64,000 nucleotides of DNA from CAVHXA01 sp963639765 (GCA_963639765.1 CAVHXA010000009.1:1-64000); one strand, 5' to 3'. Numbered from the stretch's first letter, positions 26,339 to 35,238 are shown. Numbers and translations: made by a program. The notes: a model not told the origin generated them from the sequence alone.

Positions 26339-26923
26339 ATGACATTAGAAGAACTCAATCTGGCTTATGACCGCCTGGAGGCAGCCCAGGCCTGCCGCAA
26401 TCTGGTTGGCCGGCTGAGCTATTACACATCTGCCTTTCGCGGCAGGGATATGCTGGAGCTTTTTGCGGACAACGAGGACGTGCTGCTGCAGTTGCCGCAG
26501 GGAAGCTATGCGGGACCCGGAGCGGTAAGGAAATATTGTCTGGAGGTTCTGGGAGATCGCAGTGACCCCGGCATGGACATTCGCATGAAAGGCGCGCTGA
26601 TTATACACAACGTCAATTCGGATGTGCTGCAATTCAGCGAGGATGTTTCTTCTGCACACGGCTCCTGGTTTTCCCCCGGTCTTGAGACCGATCTTTATAA
26701 TCCGGAGCATCCGGGAATACCCGCAGACAAGACAGATACCACACGTCTTGAGGCAAGTGCCGATTATTGCTGGCAGCGGTATGATATTGACTTTGTCCGC
26801 CTGAACGGAAGCTGGAAAATTCAGAAGCTTGTATGCCGGAACTGGTTCAGGACTCCGTTTGACACGCCCTGGACAAAGTGCAGGGACACAATCTGGTCAC
26901 CGGAGCTTGTTCTGAGCGAATAA
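26339..26923 (+). CDS. NTF2/SnoaL-like protein 3
   Basis: A 194-residue paralogue without the Gly-Pro insert. FADNEDVLLQLPQGSYAGPGAV corresponds to the conserved segment of the other two, though Trp-Gly of PWG is replaced by Gln-Gly. The C-terminal half has YDIDFVRLNGSWKIQKLV. AGGAG lies 9-10 nt before ATG 26339. Tandem triplication with divergence suggests three related substrates or subunits of a mixed oligomer. Confidence 0.78.
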   Translation: MTLEELNLAYDRLEAAQACRNLVGRLSYYTSAFRGRDMLELFADNEDVLLQLPQGSYAGPGAVRKYCLEVLGDRSDPGMDIRMKGALIIHNVNSDVLQFSEDVSSAHGSWFSPGLETDLYNPEHPGIPADKTDTTRLEASADYCWQRYDIDFVRLNGSWKIQKLVCRNWFRTPFDTPWTKCRDTIWSPELVLSE

Positions 26924-26961
26924 CCGGGCGGAAACGAACCGTATTCTCACAAACGAACAGG

Positions 26962-27004
26962 AAAAAGCACCTCCTGCTGCGGGATACTGCAACAGGGGGT
27001 GCTG
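26962..27004 (-). terminator. Terminator of the MATE gene, shared gap
   Basis: On the minus strand, AGCACCCCCTG and the matching GGTGCT arm are followed by TTTTTC. It lies between convergent genes and may slow transcription from both sides. Confidence 0.7.
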
Positions 27005-27032
27005 TATTTGGATGAAACAGGAGCAGAGGGTT

Positions 27033-28385
27033 TCAGACCGATGGGTTTTTGACCACGCATTTGCTGCGCCATGGACCAAAACGATACCGCAGAGCAGCCA
27101 GAACAAGACTGTAGATCCAGCTGACAACGTTGCCCCACCAGATGGCACTTACACCCAGGGGTGTGAGGAAGGCTGTGAGGTAGACAAAGGCGACCTTGAT
27201 GGCCAGACCGGAAAAGGTATTGAATGCAAGATATCCGACATCGCCGGAGCCCTGCAGTACGCCGTTGATGCAGAAGTAGATGCCGAAAATGGCAAAGGCA
27301 AATATGACAAACCGCAGGTATTTTACCGCAATGGTACTCGAGTCACCCACTACACCGAAGAGAGCGACAAGCTGCGGCGCAAAGGGATAAATGATGCAGA
27401 TTACCGCACCCACAACGATCATGCTCATCAGCATGGTTTTGCGCAGGGCACGGGCAATACGATCCTGCCGGCCCGCGCCCAGATTCTGCCCGGTAAAGGT
27501 GGACAGGCCCATAAAGAAGCACTGAATCGGAATCAGGATGAAGCTTTCGATGCGGGTGGCGGCAGTATAGCCGGCGGTGATATCAAAGGCGTTGACCGCA
27601 CGCTGAATGGCAATGTGTCCAAAGGAAACCACACACTGCTGCAGAGTTGTCGGGATACCCATGCGAATAACCAGAAGACCCTTTTCACGGTTGAAGCGGA
27701 ATTCTCCTCTTGCAAAACGCAGTGCCGGATAGCGGCGGAACAGATAGATTACGCTTACAACAGCGGAAAGAATCTGGGAGATAACCGTGGCGGCGGCCAC
27801 ACCGAAGACATCGAGATGCAGCACCACAACCGAGACAATATCAAGCACGATATTGCATACCGAGGCAATGAGCAGAAAATACAGCGTGGCTCTGCTGTCG
27901 CCCATCGAGCGCAGAATGGCCGCAACGATATTGTAGACAAACTGAGCCAGAAGGCCCAGAGCATAAACTCTGAAATAGAGCTCGGCGTCTGCCAGAAGGT
28001 AATCCTGAACGCCCAATACCGTGCGCAGCAGCCAGCCGGACAGAGCAAAGCCAAGGCCGGCAAATACCACACCCAGCGTGAACAGAAGGATCAGGGAGCT
28101 GGCAACTGTTTTTTTGACTTCGCTCCGGTAGCCGGCACCATAGTACTGAGACACAACCACAGCCGCCCCGTTGGACATTCCGAGGGCGATCGCGGTAAAG
28201 AGCATGGTCAGCGGCGAGCAGGTGCCGACTGCGGCCAGCGCGGCCTCACCGACAAAATTGCCGACGACAATGCCGTCAACCGTGTTGTAGAGCTGCTGCA
28301 GCAGGTTGCCTGCCATCAGCGGAAGTGTAAAGAGAAGAATAAGCTTCCACTCTTTGCCTTCGGTCATTGTTTTTGCGTGGTCCAT
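27033..28385 (-). CDS. MATE family efflux transporter
   Basis: A 450-residue protein with about twelve membrane segments and two homologous MatE halves (LILLFTLPLMAGNLLQQLYNTVDGIVVGNFVG near the start; GMGIPTTLQQCVVSFGHIAIQRAVNAF opens the second half). The family exports drugs, metabolites or cations with Na+ or H+. ATG 28385 follows AAAGGA with 7-nt spacing; the longer ORF starts at a TTG inside the ribosome site. It lies convergent with the NTF2-like genes, so an export role in their pathway is only suggested by location. Confidence 0.92.
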   Translation of the reverse strand: MDHAKTMTEGKEWKLILLFTLPLMAGNLLQQLYNTVDGIVVGNFVGEAALAAVGTCSPLTMLFTAIALGMSNGAAVVVSQYYGAGYRSEVKKTVASSLILLFTLGVVFAGLGFALSGWLLRTVLGVQDYLLADAELYFRVYALGLLAQFVYNIVAAILRSMGDSRATLYFLLIASVCNIVLDIVSVVVLHLDVFGVAAATVISQILSAVVSVIYLFRRYPALRFARGEFRFNREKGLLVIRMGIPTTLQQCVVSFGHIAIQRAVNAFDITAGYTAATRIESFILIPIQCFFMGLSTFTGQNLGAGRQDRIARALRKTMLMSMIVVGAVICIIYPFAPQLVALFGVVGDSSTIAVKYLRFVIFAFAIFGIYFCINGVLQGSGDVGYLAFNTFSGLAIKVAFVYLTAFLTPLGVSAIWWGNVVSWIYSLVLAALRYRFGPWRSKCVVKNPSV

Positions 28386-28576
28386 AGAAGGATTCCTTTC
28401 CAATTGATGCTTTTACGCAGGCTGTGCCTGGAGAAAATACAGCTGCGGGAGTCGGGAACCGTGGTTTCGGGCGGCAGAACCGCGGCCGATTTCAAAGAGA
28501 CGGCGGAGCCGAGCCGGACAGAGCCTTTGTATGGTTCGACAGCAGAAAACCACAGTATGCCGACAGGTACATGCAA

Positions 28577-28605
28577 AGTATAACACCGCTGTAAAAAAAC
28601 TGCAA
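28577..28605 (-). promoter_or_regulatory. Promoter of the MATE gene
   Basis: On the minus strand, TTGCAG (28605-28600), 17-nt spacer including seven Ts, TATACT (28582-28577). Confidence 0.65.
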
Positions 28606-28642
28606 TGCAGAACAGGACGGCATCGCGCAATTTCGACAGATG

Positions 28643-28676
28643 AAAAAACCGTGCCCGACCGAAGCCGGACACGGCA
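28643..28676 (-). terminator. Terminator of solute-binding lipoprotein 3
   Basis: On the minus strand, GCCGTGTCCGG and CGGGCACGG form the arms, followed by TTTTTT. Confidence 0.8.
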
Positions 28677-28703
28677 TGCTTTTGCTGCGAGAAGCTGAAA
28701 CGA

Positions 28704-30638
28704 TCAGGCCGGGGGAGGACCGCCGGCACCGGGATCGCCGCCGGGGCCGCCTGTGGAGGCAACCTCGAGGTTGTCACGCTCACCGCGCAGATAGGAGTCA
28801 TAGGCATTCTGATAGGTTTCGACAACCTTTTCGATGCCGGAATTCTGCAGGGCAGACTGGAAGTCGGCCCAGTTTTCGTCGTTGATTTCCAGAGAACCGG
28901 TAAAGAATTTCAGGCCCCATTCCGAGATGGTTGCGATGACGTCGTTGACCTCGTTGATGATGGAGTTGGATTCTTCGGTTGTCAGGTTTGCCTTGGTGGG
29001 CAGGGTGTGCAGATCTTCACCGTCGACATCGGTCCATGCGTTCTGGGCATTGACCTGCTTGACGGTGTAGCCGTCGTTGAGCTTGGCGTGCTCGTCGTAA
29101 CGGGGCAGCTGACCCATGATCTGCATCGAGGAGGCCATCATGAAGCCAATGCCTTCGGGGTTGTTCCAGACAATGTCGGTGTAGTGGTAGGTGCCTTCGT
29201 CGTCGATATAGAAGGAGTCGCCCTCAACACCCCAGTTGTACAGCTCATAGCCGCCTTCGGTGAAGCCGAAGTTGAGGTAGTTCATAACCAGATCAACCTG
29301 CTCGCAGGAGGTGGTTACAACAAACTGCTTGTTGTCTACCAGAGAAATCGTGGTGGGGTATTCGTTGGCCTGGCCCTCGTAGGCATACAGAGGAGCAACA
29401 ATGGCGGAATCCCAGTCGCTGTGATCGGCATCGACATAATCCTTGAAGGTGTCGGTGCCGTCGGCACGACCTGTCCATACAAACATGTCGCCGCTGCCCA
29501 GCTTGGCCATCAGAGAGCTCTGGTCGAGCGTGGTGATGTAGAATTCGGGGTTGAATACGCCGTAGGTGTAGAGGTCGTAGAACCACTCGGCATAGTCGCG
29601 GAAGGAATCCTGCGTGGCGGCAGCCACAACGGTGTCGCCCATCAGGGATACGCCGACGGAGGTGGAGGTGGAGGAAATGTTGGCCACTGCGCCAAAGGCG
29701 TTGTTGCCCAGGTTGGCGGAGCCGCCGTCGTCGGAGTCGAGACTATAGGTCCATTCGCAGCCAAAGGTGTCTTTTACGTCTTTGAGCAGCTGCGTGAATG
29801 TATCAATGGTAGAAACCTGCAGAACGTCGTCAACAACCTCGTAGCCGCATTCTTCGGCCATGTTGCGGATGCACAGCAGGCCCTGGTCGGACCAGTTGGC
29901 GTTGTAGATGACAACATAGCCCAGCATCTTGTTGTCGGTTTTTACACCGGCGATGGTGTCGTCGTCGAGCGCGGACAGATGGGACCAGTAGTCGGGGGAA
30001 TTGACAGGCAGAAGATCGGTCAGATCGATGATGACCTCGTCTTCGTAGGCCTGGCCGAGACCGCCGGTGTAGTAGTCGCCCGGCTGCATGATATCGGAGT
30101 AGTCACCGCCGGCAATATACAGCTGGAACTGCTCGGTTGCGGCAGACTGGCTTACACAGTCGAATTCCAGCTCCACGCCGGTTGCCTGCTTGAGATAGGG
30201 CAGGATGGTCATGTCGTTCCAGGAGTCCATATAAGCTTCCCAGCCGAATCCAAAGGGGAACCAGAACGTGATGTGGCCGGATTCGTCGTCGGTCAGGGGA
30301 TAGTGGATGCCGCCGGCAGAGGTGTAGTCACCTGCCTGAACCTGCAGGGCGGCAGCATGGGTGGAGGAGGAATCGGCAGAGCCGGCGATCTCGGCCATCT
30401 CGGCCGAGGTCATGCCCTCGGTCATCTGTTCGGAAACCTGAGCCAGAGCCTCGCTTGTGGAGGTGCTTGCCATTGCAGCGGGGGTTTCTGCTGCCTCGGT
30501 CGAGGCTGTGCTTTCGGTGTTTGCTGTGCTGCTCTCGGTGTCGGTCTGCGTATTGCTTTCGGTTTTTGCGCAGCCGGCAAATACGCACACCAGCATAGCC
30601 AGCGCCAACAGCAGGCACAGAAGCTTGCGGGATTTCAT
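28704..30638 (-). CDS. Extracellular solute-binding lipoprotein 3 (LplA-like)
   Basis: A 644-residue lipoprotein: signal peptide MKSRKLLCLLLALAMLVCVFAGC, a Ser/Thr/Glu-rich linker, then a solute-binding fold (ITFWFPFGFGWEAYMDSWNDMTILPYLKQATGVELEF). It shares many segments with lipoprotein 1 (SATEQFQLYIAGGDY; DYYTGGLGQAYEDEVIIDL; YLRGERDNLEV) and ends in a Gly-Pro tail GGPGGDPGAGGPPPA. ATG 30638 follows AAGGAAGGA. It has its own promoter and terminator, so it is monocistronic and has no linked permease. Confidence 0.82.
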   Translation of the reverse strand: MKSRKLLCLLLALAMLVCVFAGCAKTESNTQTDTESSTANTESTASTEAAETPAAMASTSTSEALAQVSEQMTEGMTSAEMAEIAGSADSSSTHAAALQVQAGDYTSAGGIHYPLTDDESGHITFWFPFGFGWEAYMDSWNDMTILPYLKQATGVELEFDCVSQSAATEQFQLYIAGGDYSDIMQPGDYYTGGLGQAYEDEVIIDLTDLLPVNSPDYWSHLSALDDDTIAGVKTDNKMLGYVVIYNANWSDQGLLCIRNMAEECGYEVVDDVLQVSTIDTFTQLLKDVKDTFGCEWTYSLDSDDGGSANLGNNAFGAVANISSTSTSVGVSLMGDTVVAAATQDSFRDYAEWFYDLYTYGVFNPEFYITTLDQSSLMAKLGSGDMFVWTGRADGTDTFKDYVDADHSDWDSAIVAPLYAYEGQANEYPTTISLVDNKQFVVTTSCEQVDLVMNYLNFGFTEGGYELYNWGVEGDSFYIDDEGTYHYTDIVWNNPEGIGFMMASSMQIMGQLPRYDEHAKLNDGYTVKQVNAQNAWTDVDGEDLHTLPTKANLTTEESNSIINEVNDVIATISEWGLKFFTGSLEINDENWADFQSALQNSGIEKVVETYQNAYDSYLRGERDNLEVASTGGPGGDPGAGGPPPA

Positions 30639-30708
30639 AAATGCAGTCCTTCCTTTCAAATTGCTTGCAACCGACAACACAAGGGTCGTGTCGACGGTAA
30701 CGCAGACA

Positions 30709-30737
30709 ATGTTACCATATCAAACTATCAGCGTCAA
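30709..30737 (-). promoter_or_regulatory. Promoter of solute-binding lipoprotein 3
   Basis: On the minus strand, TTGACG (30737-30732), 17-nt spacer, TAACAT (30714-30709). Confidence 0.65.
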
Positions 30738-30850
30738 CAGATAAATTAATATTTAATATGTAAATACTGCAAAGATTTTAGAAAATCTTGTCTTATTCTG
30801 TATGAAATGTAAGGCGGAACTACAGTGGCAGTTGTGCGGTGCTGTTCTGA

Positions 30851-31008
30851 GGCGACACCGCATCATTGCGTCTGCGGAGCTTTGCGGATTCTTTCTGCCG
30901 ATGCATCGGCATCAGGCCATTCCATACACAAAGTACGGCTGCGGTTATTTTCTCAATTCGACAGGAAATCTCCTGCAAATCGTGCCTGCCGAATGATGCG
31001 GTGTCGCC
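30851..31008. repeat. Dispersed repeat, best long copy (B), 158 bp
   Basis: The ends are nearly perfect terminal inverted repeats: GGCGACACCGCATCATT at the left, and AATGATGCGGTGTCGCC at the right, extending with one mismatch. The interior shares segments with copy A (4253-4399) and, reversed, with 52881-53022. The right end touches the -35 box of the prfA promoter. Confidence 0.8.
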
Positions 31009-31037
31009 TTTACTTTCTGCGCGGGGAGTGCTAGAAT
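31009..31037 (+). promoter_or_regulatory. Promoter of the prfA operon
   Basis: TTTACT at 31009-31014, 17-nt spacer, TAGAAT at 31032-31037. The -35 begins at the base after the end of repeat copy B. Confidence 0.65.
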
Positions 31038-31057
31038 AGCTGCCGGGAAAGAATGTC

Positions 31058-31119
31058 GGCAGCACCGCGGGGATATCCCTTTCCGGTTTGATACAACCGC
31101 CGGGTTCCGCAAGGCTGCC
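31058..31119. repeat. Dispersed repeat copy in the prfA leader
   Basis: The left arm GGCAGCACCGCGGGG and the right arm CCGCAAGGCTGCC flank a 62-bp element between the promoter and the ribosome site. Confidence 0.45.
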
Positions 31120-31135
31120 AGTAAGGAGCACTGCC

Positions 31136-32206
31136 ATGCTGGACAAGCTCAGACAGGTTGAGCAACGCTATATCGATATGGAGCAGAGAGCGGCCGAGCC
31201 CGATTTCTATGCCGATCCAAGGGCAGCGGCCAGGCTGCTCAAGGAGCAGAAGGAGCTGGAGCCCGTTGTTTCGGCATATCGGCAGTGGAGAAGCAGGGAC
31301 ACCGAGCGCAAAGAGCTGCGTCAGCTTCTTGAAACCGAAACCGACCAGGAGCTTCGCCGCATGGCACAGGACGAAATTCAGGACCTGAAGACACAGATGG
31401 AGCAGCTGGAGCAGCAGCTGAAAATTCTGCTTCTGCCGTCCGATCCAAACGACGACAAGAGCGTTATCATGGAAATTCGCGGCGGCGTCGGCGGAGAAGA
31501 GAGCGCCCTGTTTGCCCACAGCCTGTTTCGGATGTACAGCATGTATGCGGAAGCCAAGGGCTGGCGGGTAGAGCTTACCCGACTCAACCAGACCGAGCTT
31601 GGCGGCATCAAGGAGGCAGATCTTGTAATCGACGGAGCCGGCGCCTATTCCAGACTGAAATTCGAAAGCGGCGTACATCGGGTGCAGAGAGTGCCGGAAA
31701 CCGAATCCGGCGGCAGGATTCACACATCCACCGCCACGGTGGCAGTGCTGCCCGAGCTGGAAGAGGCAACGGTTGAAATCCGTCCGGAGGATCTGCAGAT
31801 CGACACCTTCCGTTCCACGGGTGCAGGCGGCCAGCACATCAACAAAACCGAATCCGCCATTCGCATTACCCATCTGCCTACCGGAACCGTTGTAGAATGC
31901 CAGCAGGAGCGAAGTCAGATTCAAAATAAGGAAAAAGCTCTGCGCATTTTATATTCCAAGCTCTACGAAGCCGAGCAGGAACGTCTGATGAGTCAGCAGA
32001 TCTCCCGGCGCCGAAGCCAGGTGGGCAGCGGTATGCGAAACGAACGGATCCGTACCTACAATTTCCCACAAGGCCGCGTGACGGACCATCGCATCGGGCT
32101 GACACTCTACAAAATAGATGCAATCATGAACGGAGACCTCGATGAGCTGATCGAAGCTCTGATTACGGCCGATCAGGCCGAACGTCTGAAGCAGAGCGAT
32201 GAATGA
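31136..32206 (+). CDS. prfA: Peptide chain release factor 1
   Basis: A 356-residue class I release factor reading UAA and UAG. The catalytic GGQ lies in STGAGGQHINKTESAIRITHLPTG. The anticodon-like tripeptide region is consistent with RF1 (around RVPETESGGRIHTSTATVAVLPE). ATG 31136 follows AAGGAG with 7-nt spacing. It leads an overlapping chain prfA-tsaC-coaE-aminopeptidase, the first overlap being 8 nt. No PrmC methyltransferase gene is next to it. Confidence 0.96.
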   Translation: MLDKLRQVEQRYIDMEQRAAEPDFYADPRAAARLLKEQKELEPVVSAYRQWRSRDTERKELRQLLETETDQELRRMAQDEIQDLKTQMEQLEQQLKILLLPSDPNDDKSVIMEIRGGVGGEESALFAHSLFRMYSMYAEAKGWRVELTRLNQTELGGIKEADLVIDGAGAYSRLKFESGVHRVQRVPETESGGRIHTSTATVAVLPELEEATVEIRPEDLQIDTFRSTGAGGQHINKTESAIRITHLPTGTVVECQQERSQIQNKEKALRILYSKLYEAEQERLMSQQISRRRSQVGSGMRNERIRTYNFPQGRVTDHRIGLTLYKIDAIMNGDLDELIEALITADQAERLKQSDE

Positions 32207-33242
32207 GAAAAAGACAATTCTTCTTCCGGCCGAGGCACCGCAGACCATAAGCACAGCGGCTGAGATTCTGCGCAACGGCGGACTGGTTGCACTTCCGACA
32301 GAGACGGTTTATGGTCTTGGGGCCGACGGGCTGAACAAAACCGCCGTTCTGCGGATTTTTGAGGCCAAGGGCCGGCCGCAGGACAATCCGCTGATTCTGC
32401 ACGTGGCCGAGGCCGGTCAGCTGGACGAAATCTGCCGGGATATTCCGCAGCAGGCCCGTCTTCTGGCAGACAGACTGTGGCCCGGTCCGCTGACAATGGT
32501 CCTACCCTGCACAGACCGCGTTCCACAGCAGACGACGGCAGGTCTGCCCACTGTGGCGGTTCGCTGTCCGGACTGCACAATTACACGGCAGATTATTCTG
32601 GCTGCCGGTATTCCGATTGCGGCACCCTCGGCCAATCTTTCCGGGAGGCCAAGCTGTACCACTGCGGTTCATGTGCTCGAGGACATGGCGGGCCGGATTG
32701 ATGCCGTAGTAGACGGAGGCCCCTGCACAGTAGGCGTTGAGAGCACCATTATCGATCTCTCGCAGGAAAAACCCCGTCTGCTGCGGCCGGGCGGCATGCC
32801 TCTTGAAACAATCCGGGACCTGATCGGCCCCATAGAGGCAGACGCGGCGCTTTATCGTCAGCTCAAGGACGGCGAGGTACCAAAAGCACCCGGCATGAAA
32901 TACCGTCACTATGCACCGAGGGCACCCGTTACTGTGGTGCAGGGCGGGGCACAGGCCAGCGCAGCGCTGATCCTGCAAAGAATGCAGCCAACAGACGGCG
33001 TGCTGTGCTTTTCCGAATGCCGTTCGTCCTTTGGCGGAGCAGTGGTCCGGATCCTCGGACCGGAGCACGACTTCGAGGCGCAGGCCCGGCGGGTATTCGA
33101 CGCGCTTCGGAGCTTTGACGACACGGACGTAACTGCCATCTGGGCACAATGCCCGCCTGAAAAAGGACTTGGGCGCGCGGTTGCAAACCGGTTGAACAAG
33201 GCGGCAGGCTTTCATATTCTGCGTGCGGAGGAAGAGACATGA
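32199..33242 (+). CDS. L-threonylcarbamoyladenylate synthase (Sua5 type)
   Basis: A 347-residue protein that makes the threonylcarbamoyl-AMP used for t6A at position 37 of ANN-decoding tRNAs. The YrdC domain (about 10-205) shows GGLVALPTETVYGLGADG, KGRPQDNPLILHV and PSANLSGRPS. A C-terminal Sua5 domain follows after KAPGMKYRHYAPRAPV, so it is the long form. It overlaps prfA by 8 nt and coaE by 4 nt. Confidence 0.95.
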   Translation: MNEKKTILLPAEAPQTISTAAEILRNGGLVALPTETVYGLGADGLNKTAVLRIFEAKGRPQDNPLILHVAEAGQLDEICRDIPQQARLLADRLWPGPLTMVLPCTDRVPQQTTAGLPTVAVRCPDCTITRQIILAAGIPIAAPSANLSGRPSCTTAVHVLEDMAGRIDAVVDGGPCTVGVESTIIDLSQEKPRLLRPGGMPLETIRDLIGPIEADAALYRQLKDGEVPKAPGMKYRHYAPRAPVTVVQGGAQASAALILQRMQPTDGVLCFSECRSSFGGAVVRILGPEHDFEAQARRVFDALRSFDDTDVTAIWAQCPPEKGLGRAVANRLNKAAGFHILRAEEET

Positions 33243-33844
33243 TTATTCTCGGCATTACAGGCGGAACAGGCTGCGGAAAAACCACCGCGCTCGACTGCCT
33301 GAAGGAATACGGCTGCAGGCTGATCGACTGCGACGCGGTTTATCATCAGCTGCTGCAGCAGGATCGGGATCTGCTGCGGGCTCTTGATGTAAGGTTCCCC
33401 GGAACGGTGAAAAACGGGCAGCTTGACCGCAAGGCCCTCGGAGAAAGAGTATTTGCCGATCCGGCGGCACTTGCAGCGCTGAACAACACCACGGGTCCGT
33501 TTGTGCTGACGGCAATTCAAAAGGAAATAGACAGGGCACGGCAGGAGGATGCCTTCGCTGTGGCTGTTGATGCTATTGGCCTGATCGAAAGCGGACTGGC
33601 AAAGCTGTGCGATTATACAATTGCCGTCACGGCTCCCGAGGAAGACCGTGTCCGAAGGCTGATTGCCCGCGACGGAATCTCAGAAGACTATGCCCGCCTT
33701 CGAATCCGCGCACAGAAATCCAACGCGGAATTTTCCGCCCTGTGTGATTATACCCTGAACAACGACGGCTCCGACATCACGGCTTTTGGCCAAAGGTGCA
33801 CGGAACTGTTCACAATACTGCTGAATAAGGAGAAAAAAGCATGA
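33239..33844 (+). CDS. coaE: Dephospho-CoA kinase
   Basis: A 201-residue kinase for the last step of coenzyme A synthesis. The P-loop is GITGGTGCGKTT at residues about 5-16, and DCDAVYHQLL is the dephospho-CoA-binding segment that follows. Length matches the family. It overlaps both neighbours by 4 nt. Confidence 0.95.
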   Translation: MIILGITGGTGCGKTTALDCLKEYGCRLIDCDAVYHQLLQQDRDLLRALDVRFPGTVKNGQLDRKALGERVFADPAALAALNNTTGPFVLTAIQKEIDRARQEDAFAVAVDAIGLIESGLAKLCDYTIAVTAPEEDRVRRLIARDGISEDYARLRIRAQKSNAEFSALCDYTLNNDGSDITAFGQRCTELFTILLNKEKKA

Positions 33845-35238
33845 GCGAGAAGAAAAATCAGGATATCCGGGAAAAGCTTCTGCGAAGCCCCAAAAACGGC
33901 TATGACCGCCTCACCGGGCAGGATGCGGCAGCTATTTCTCCGTATGCCCGGGACTATATGGCGTTTCTGACTGCGGCAAAAATCGAGCGCGAGGCTGTGG
34001 ATGAGACAGTTCGTCTTGCAAAAGAAGCGGGTTTTGTGCCGTTGGAGCCGGGTATCGCTCTGAAGCCGGGTGACCGTGTATACCGGATCAACCGCGACAA
34101 GGCTGTTACACTGGCCGTGATCGGCAAAAAGCCTCTGCACGAGGGCGTACACATCGTGGCGGCCCATATCGATAATCCCAGGCTGGACCTCAAGCCGAAT
34201 CCGCTGTATGAAGACGGCGAGATGGCCTATTTCAAAACCCACTATTACGGCGGCATCAAAAAATATCAATGGCCCGTTACGCCGCTGGCCATACATGGCG
34301 TTGTTGCTCTGAAAGACGGAACCACAGTGCGTGTGTGCGTGGGCGAGGACGACAAGGATCCCGTTCTGGTCATTACGGATCTTCTCGTGCACCTCTCGGC
34401 GGATCAGCTCAAAAAGACACTGGCCGACGGCATTCCCGGCGAAAATCTGAATGTACTGCTGGGTTCGATTCCTCTGCCCGACGATGAGGGAAGCGACCGG
34501 GTAAAGCTGGCAATCATGCTTCTGCTCAACGAAAAATACGGCATCACCGAAGACGATTTTCAGTCTGCGGAGCTGTATGCCGTGCCTGCCGGAAAATGCC
34601 GGGATGTCGGGCTGGACCGCAGCCTGATCGGCGGCTTTGGCCATGACGACCGCGTCTGCTCCTACCCGGCCCTGAGCGCTCTGCTGGAGCTTGAAATTCC
34701 CGAGCATACCGCCGTGTGCACGCTGGCCGACAAGGAGGAAATCGGGTCTGAGGGCGTGAGCGGCATGCAGAGTGCGTTTTTCGACACCTTTATCGATGAT
34801 CTGTGTGCCGCAGAGGGCTGCACACTCAAACGCTGCTACGAAAGCTCTGTCTGCCTGTCCGCAGACGTCACAAACGCCTTTGATCCCGTGTGGGCTGAGG
34901 TTTCAGACCCTCGCAACAACGCAAAAATCAACTATGGCGCATGCATATGCAAATACACCGGTGCCCGCGGAAAGTCCGGCTCGTCGGATGCCTCTGCCGA
35001 GCTGATGGGCAGGATCCGTCGGATCCTGGACGATGCGGGCGTAATCTGGCAGATGGGCGAGCTTGGCAAGGTCGACCAGGGCGGTGGCGGAACCGTTGCG
35101 GTGTATATGGCAAAACGCAACATCGACACGGTGGACATCGGCGTACCGGTGCTTTCCATGCATGCTCCCTTTGAGGTAGTCAGCAAGCTGGACCTCTATA
35201 TGACCATGCGTGCCATCCGGGCATTTTATCTGGCGTAA
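33841..35238 (+). CDS. M18 family zinc aminopeptidase
   Basis: A 465-residue cytosolic metallopeptidase (aspartyl aminopeptidase family). Zinc ligands are in AAHIDNPRLDLKPNP (His), the catalytic Glu pair in ADKEEIGSEGVSG, and a late His in SMHAPFEVVSK. Full length. It overlaps coaE by 4 nt. The upp leader RNA begins within about 10 nt of its stop, so upp may be read from the same transcript. Confidence 0.95.
   Translation: MSEKKNQDIREKLLRSPKNGYDRLTGQDAAAISPYARDYMAFLTAAKIEREAVDETVRLAKEAGFVPLEPGIALKPGDRVYRINRDKAVTLAVIGKKPLHEGVHIVAAHIDNPRLDLKPNPLYEDGEMAYFKTHYYGGIKKYQWPVTPLAIHGVVALKDGTTVRVCVGEDDKDPVLVITDLLVHLSADQLKKTLADGIPGENLNVLLGSIPLPDDEGSDRVKLAIMLLLNEKYGITEDDFQSAELYAVPAGKCRDVGLDRSLIGGFGHDDRVCSYPALSALLELEIPEHTAVCTLADKEEIGSEGVSGMQSAFFDTFIDDLCAAEGCTLKRCYESSVCLSADVTNAFDPVWAEVSDPRNNAKINYGACICKYTGARGKSGSSDASAELMGRIRRILDDAGVIWQMGELGKVDQGGGGTVAVYMAKRNIDTVDIGVPVLSMHAPFEVVSKLDLYMTMRAIRAFYLA

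Larger units (their letters stand above)
28386..28703. other. Leader of the MATE gene and terminator of lipoprotein 3
   Basis: No gene is seen. It contains the MATE promoter (28577-28605), a 5' leader of about 185 nt with GC-rich inverted segments, and the terminator at 28643-28676. Confidence 0.5.
30639..31135. other. Intergenic region between lipoprotein 3 and prfA
   Basis: No gene is seen. It contains the minus-strand lipoprotein promoter, an AT-rich stretch (30738-30800), a fragment of a repeat right end (30834-30847), repeat copy B, the prfA promoter and another repeat copy in the prfA leader. Confidence 0.6.

Noticed and set aside
27012..28583. Plus-strand reading frame (523 codons) opposite the MATE gene
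   Set aside because: Low-complexity polar product, shadow of a clear twelve-helix transporter.
29007..30749. Plus-strand reading frame (580 codons) opposite solute-binding lipoprotein 3
   Set aside because: Gly/Val/His-rich product with no domain; the minus frame has a signal peptide, lipobox and paralogue.
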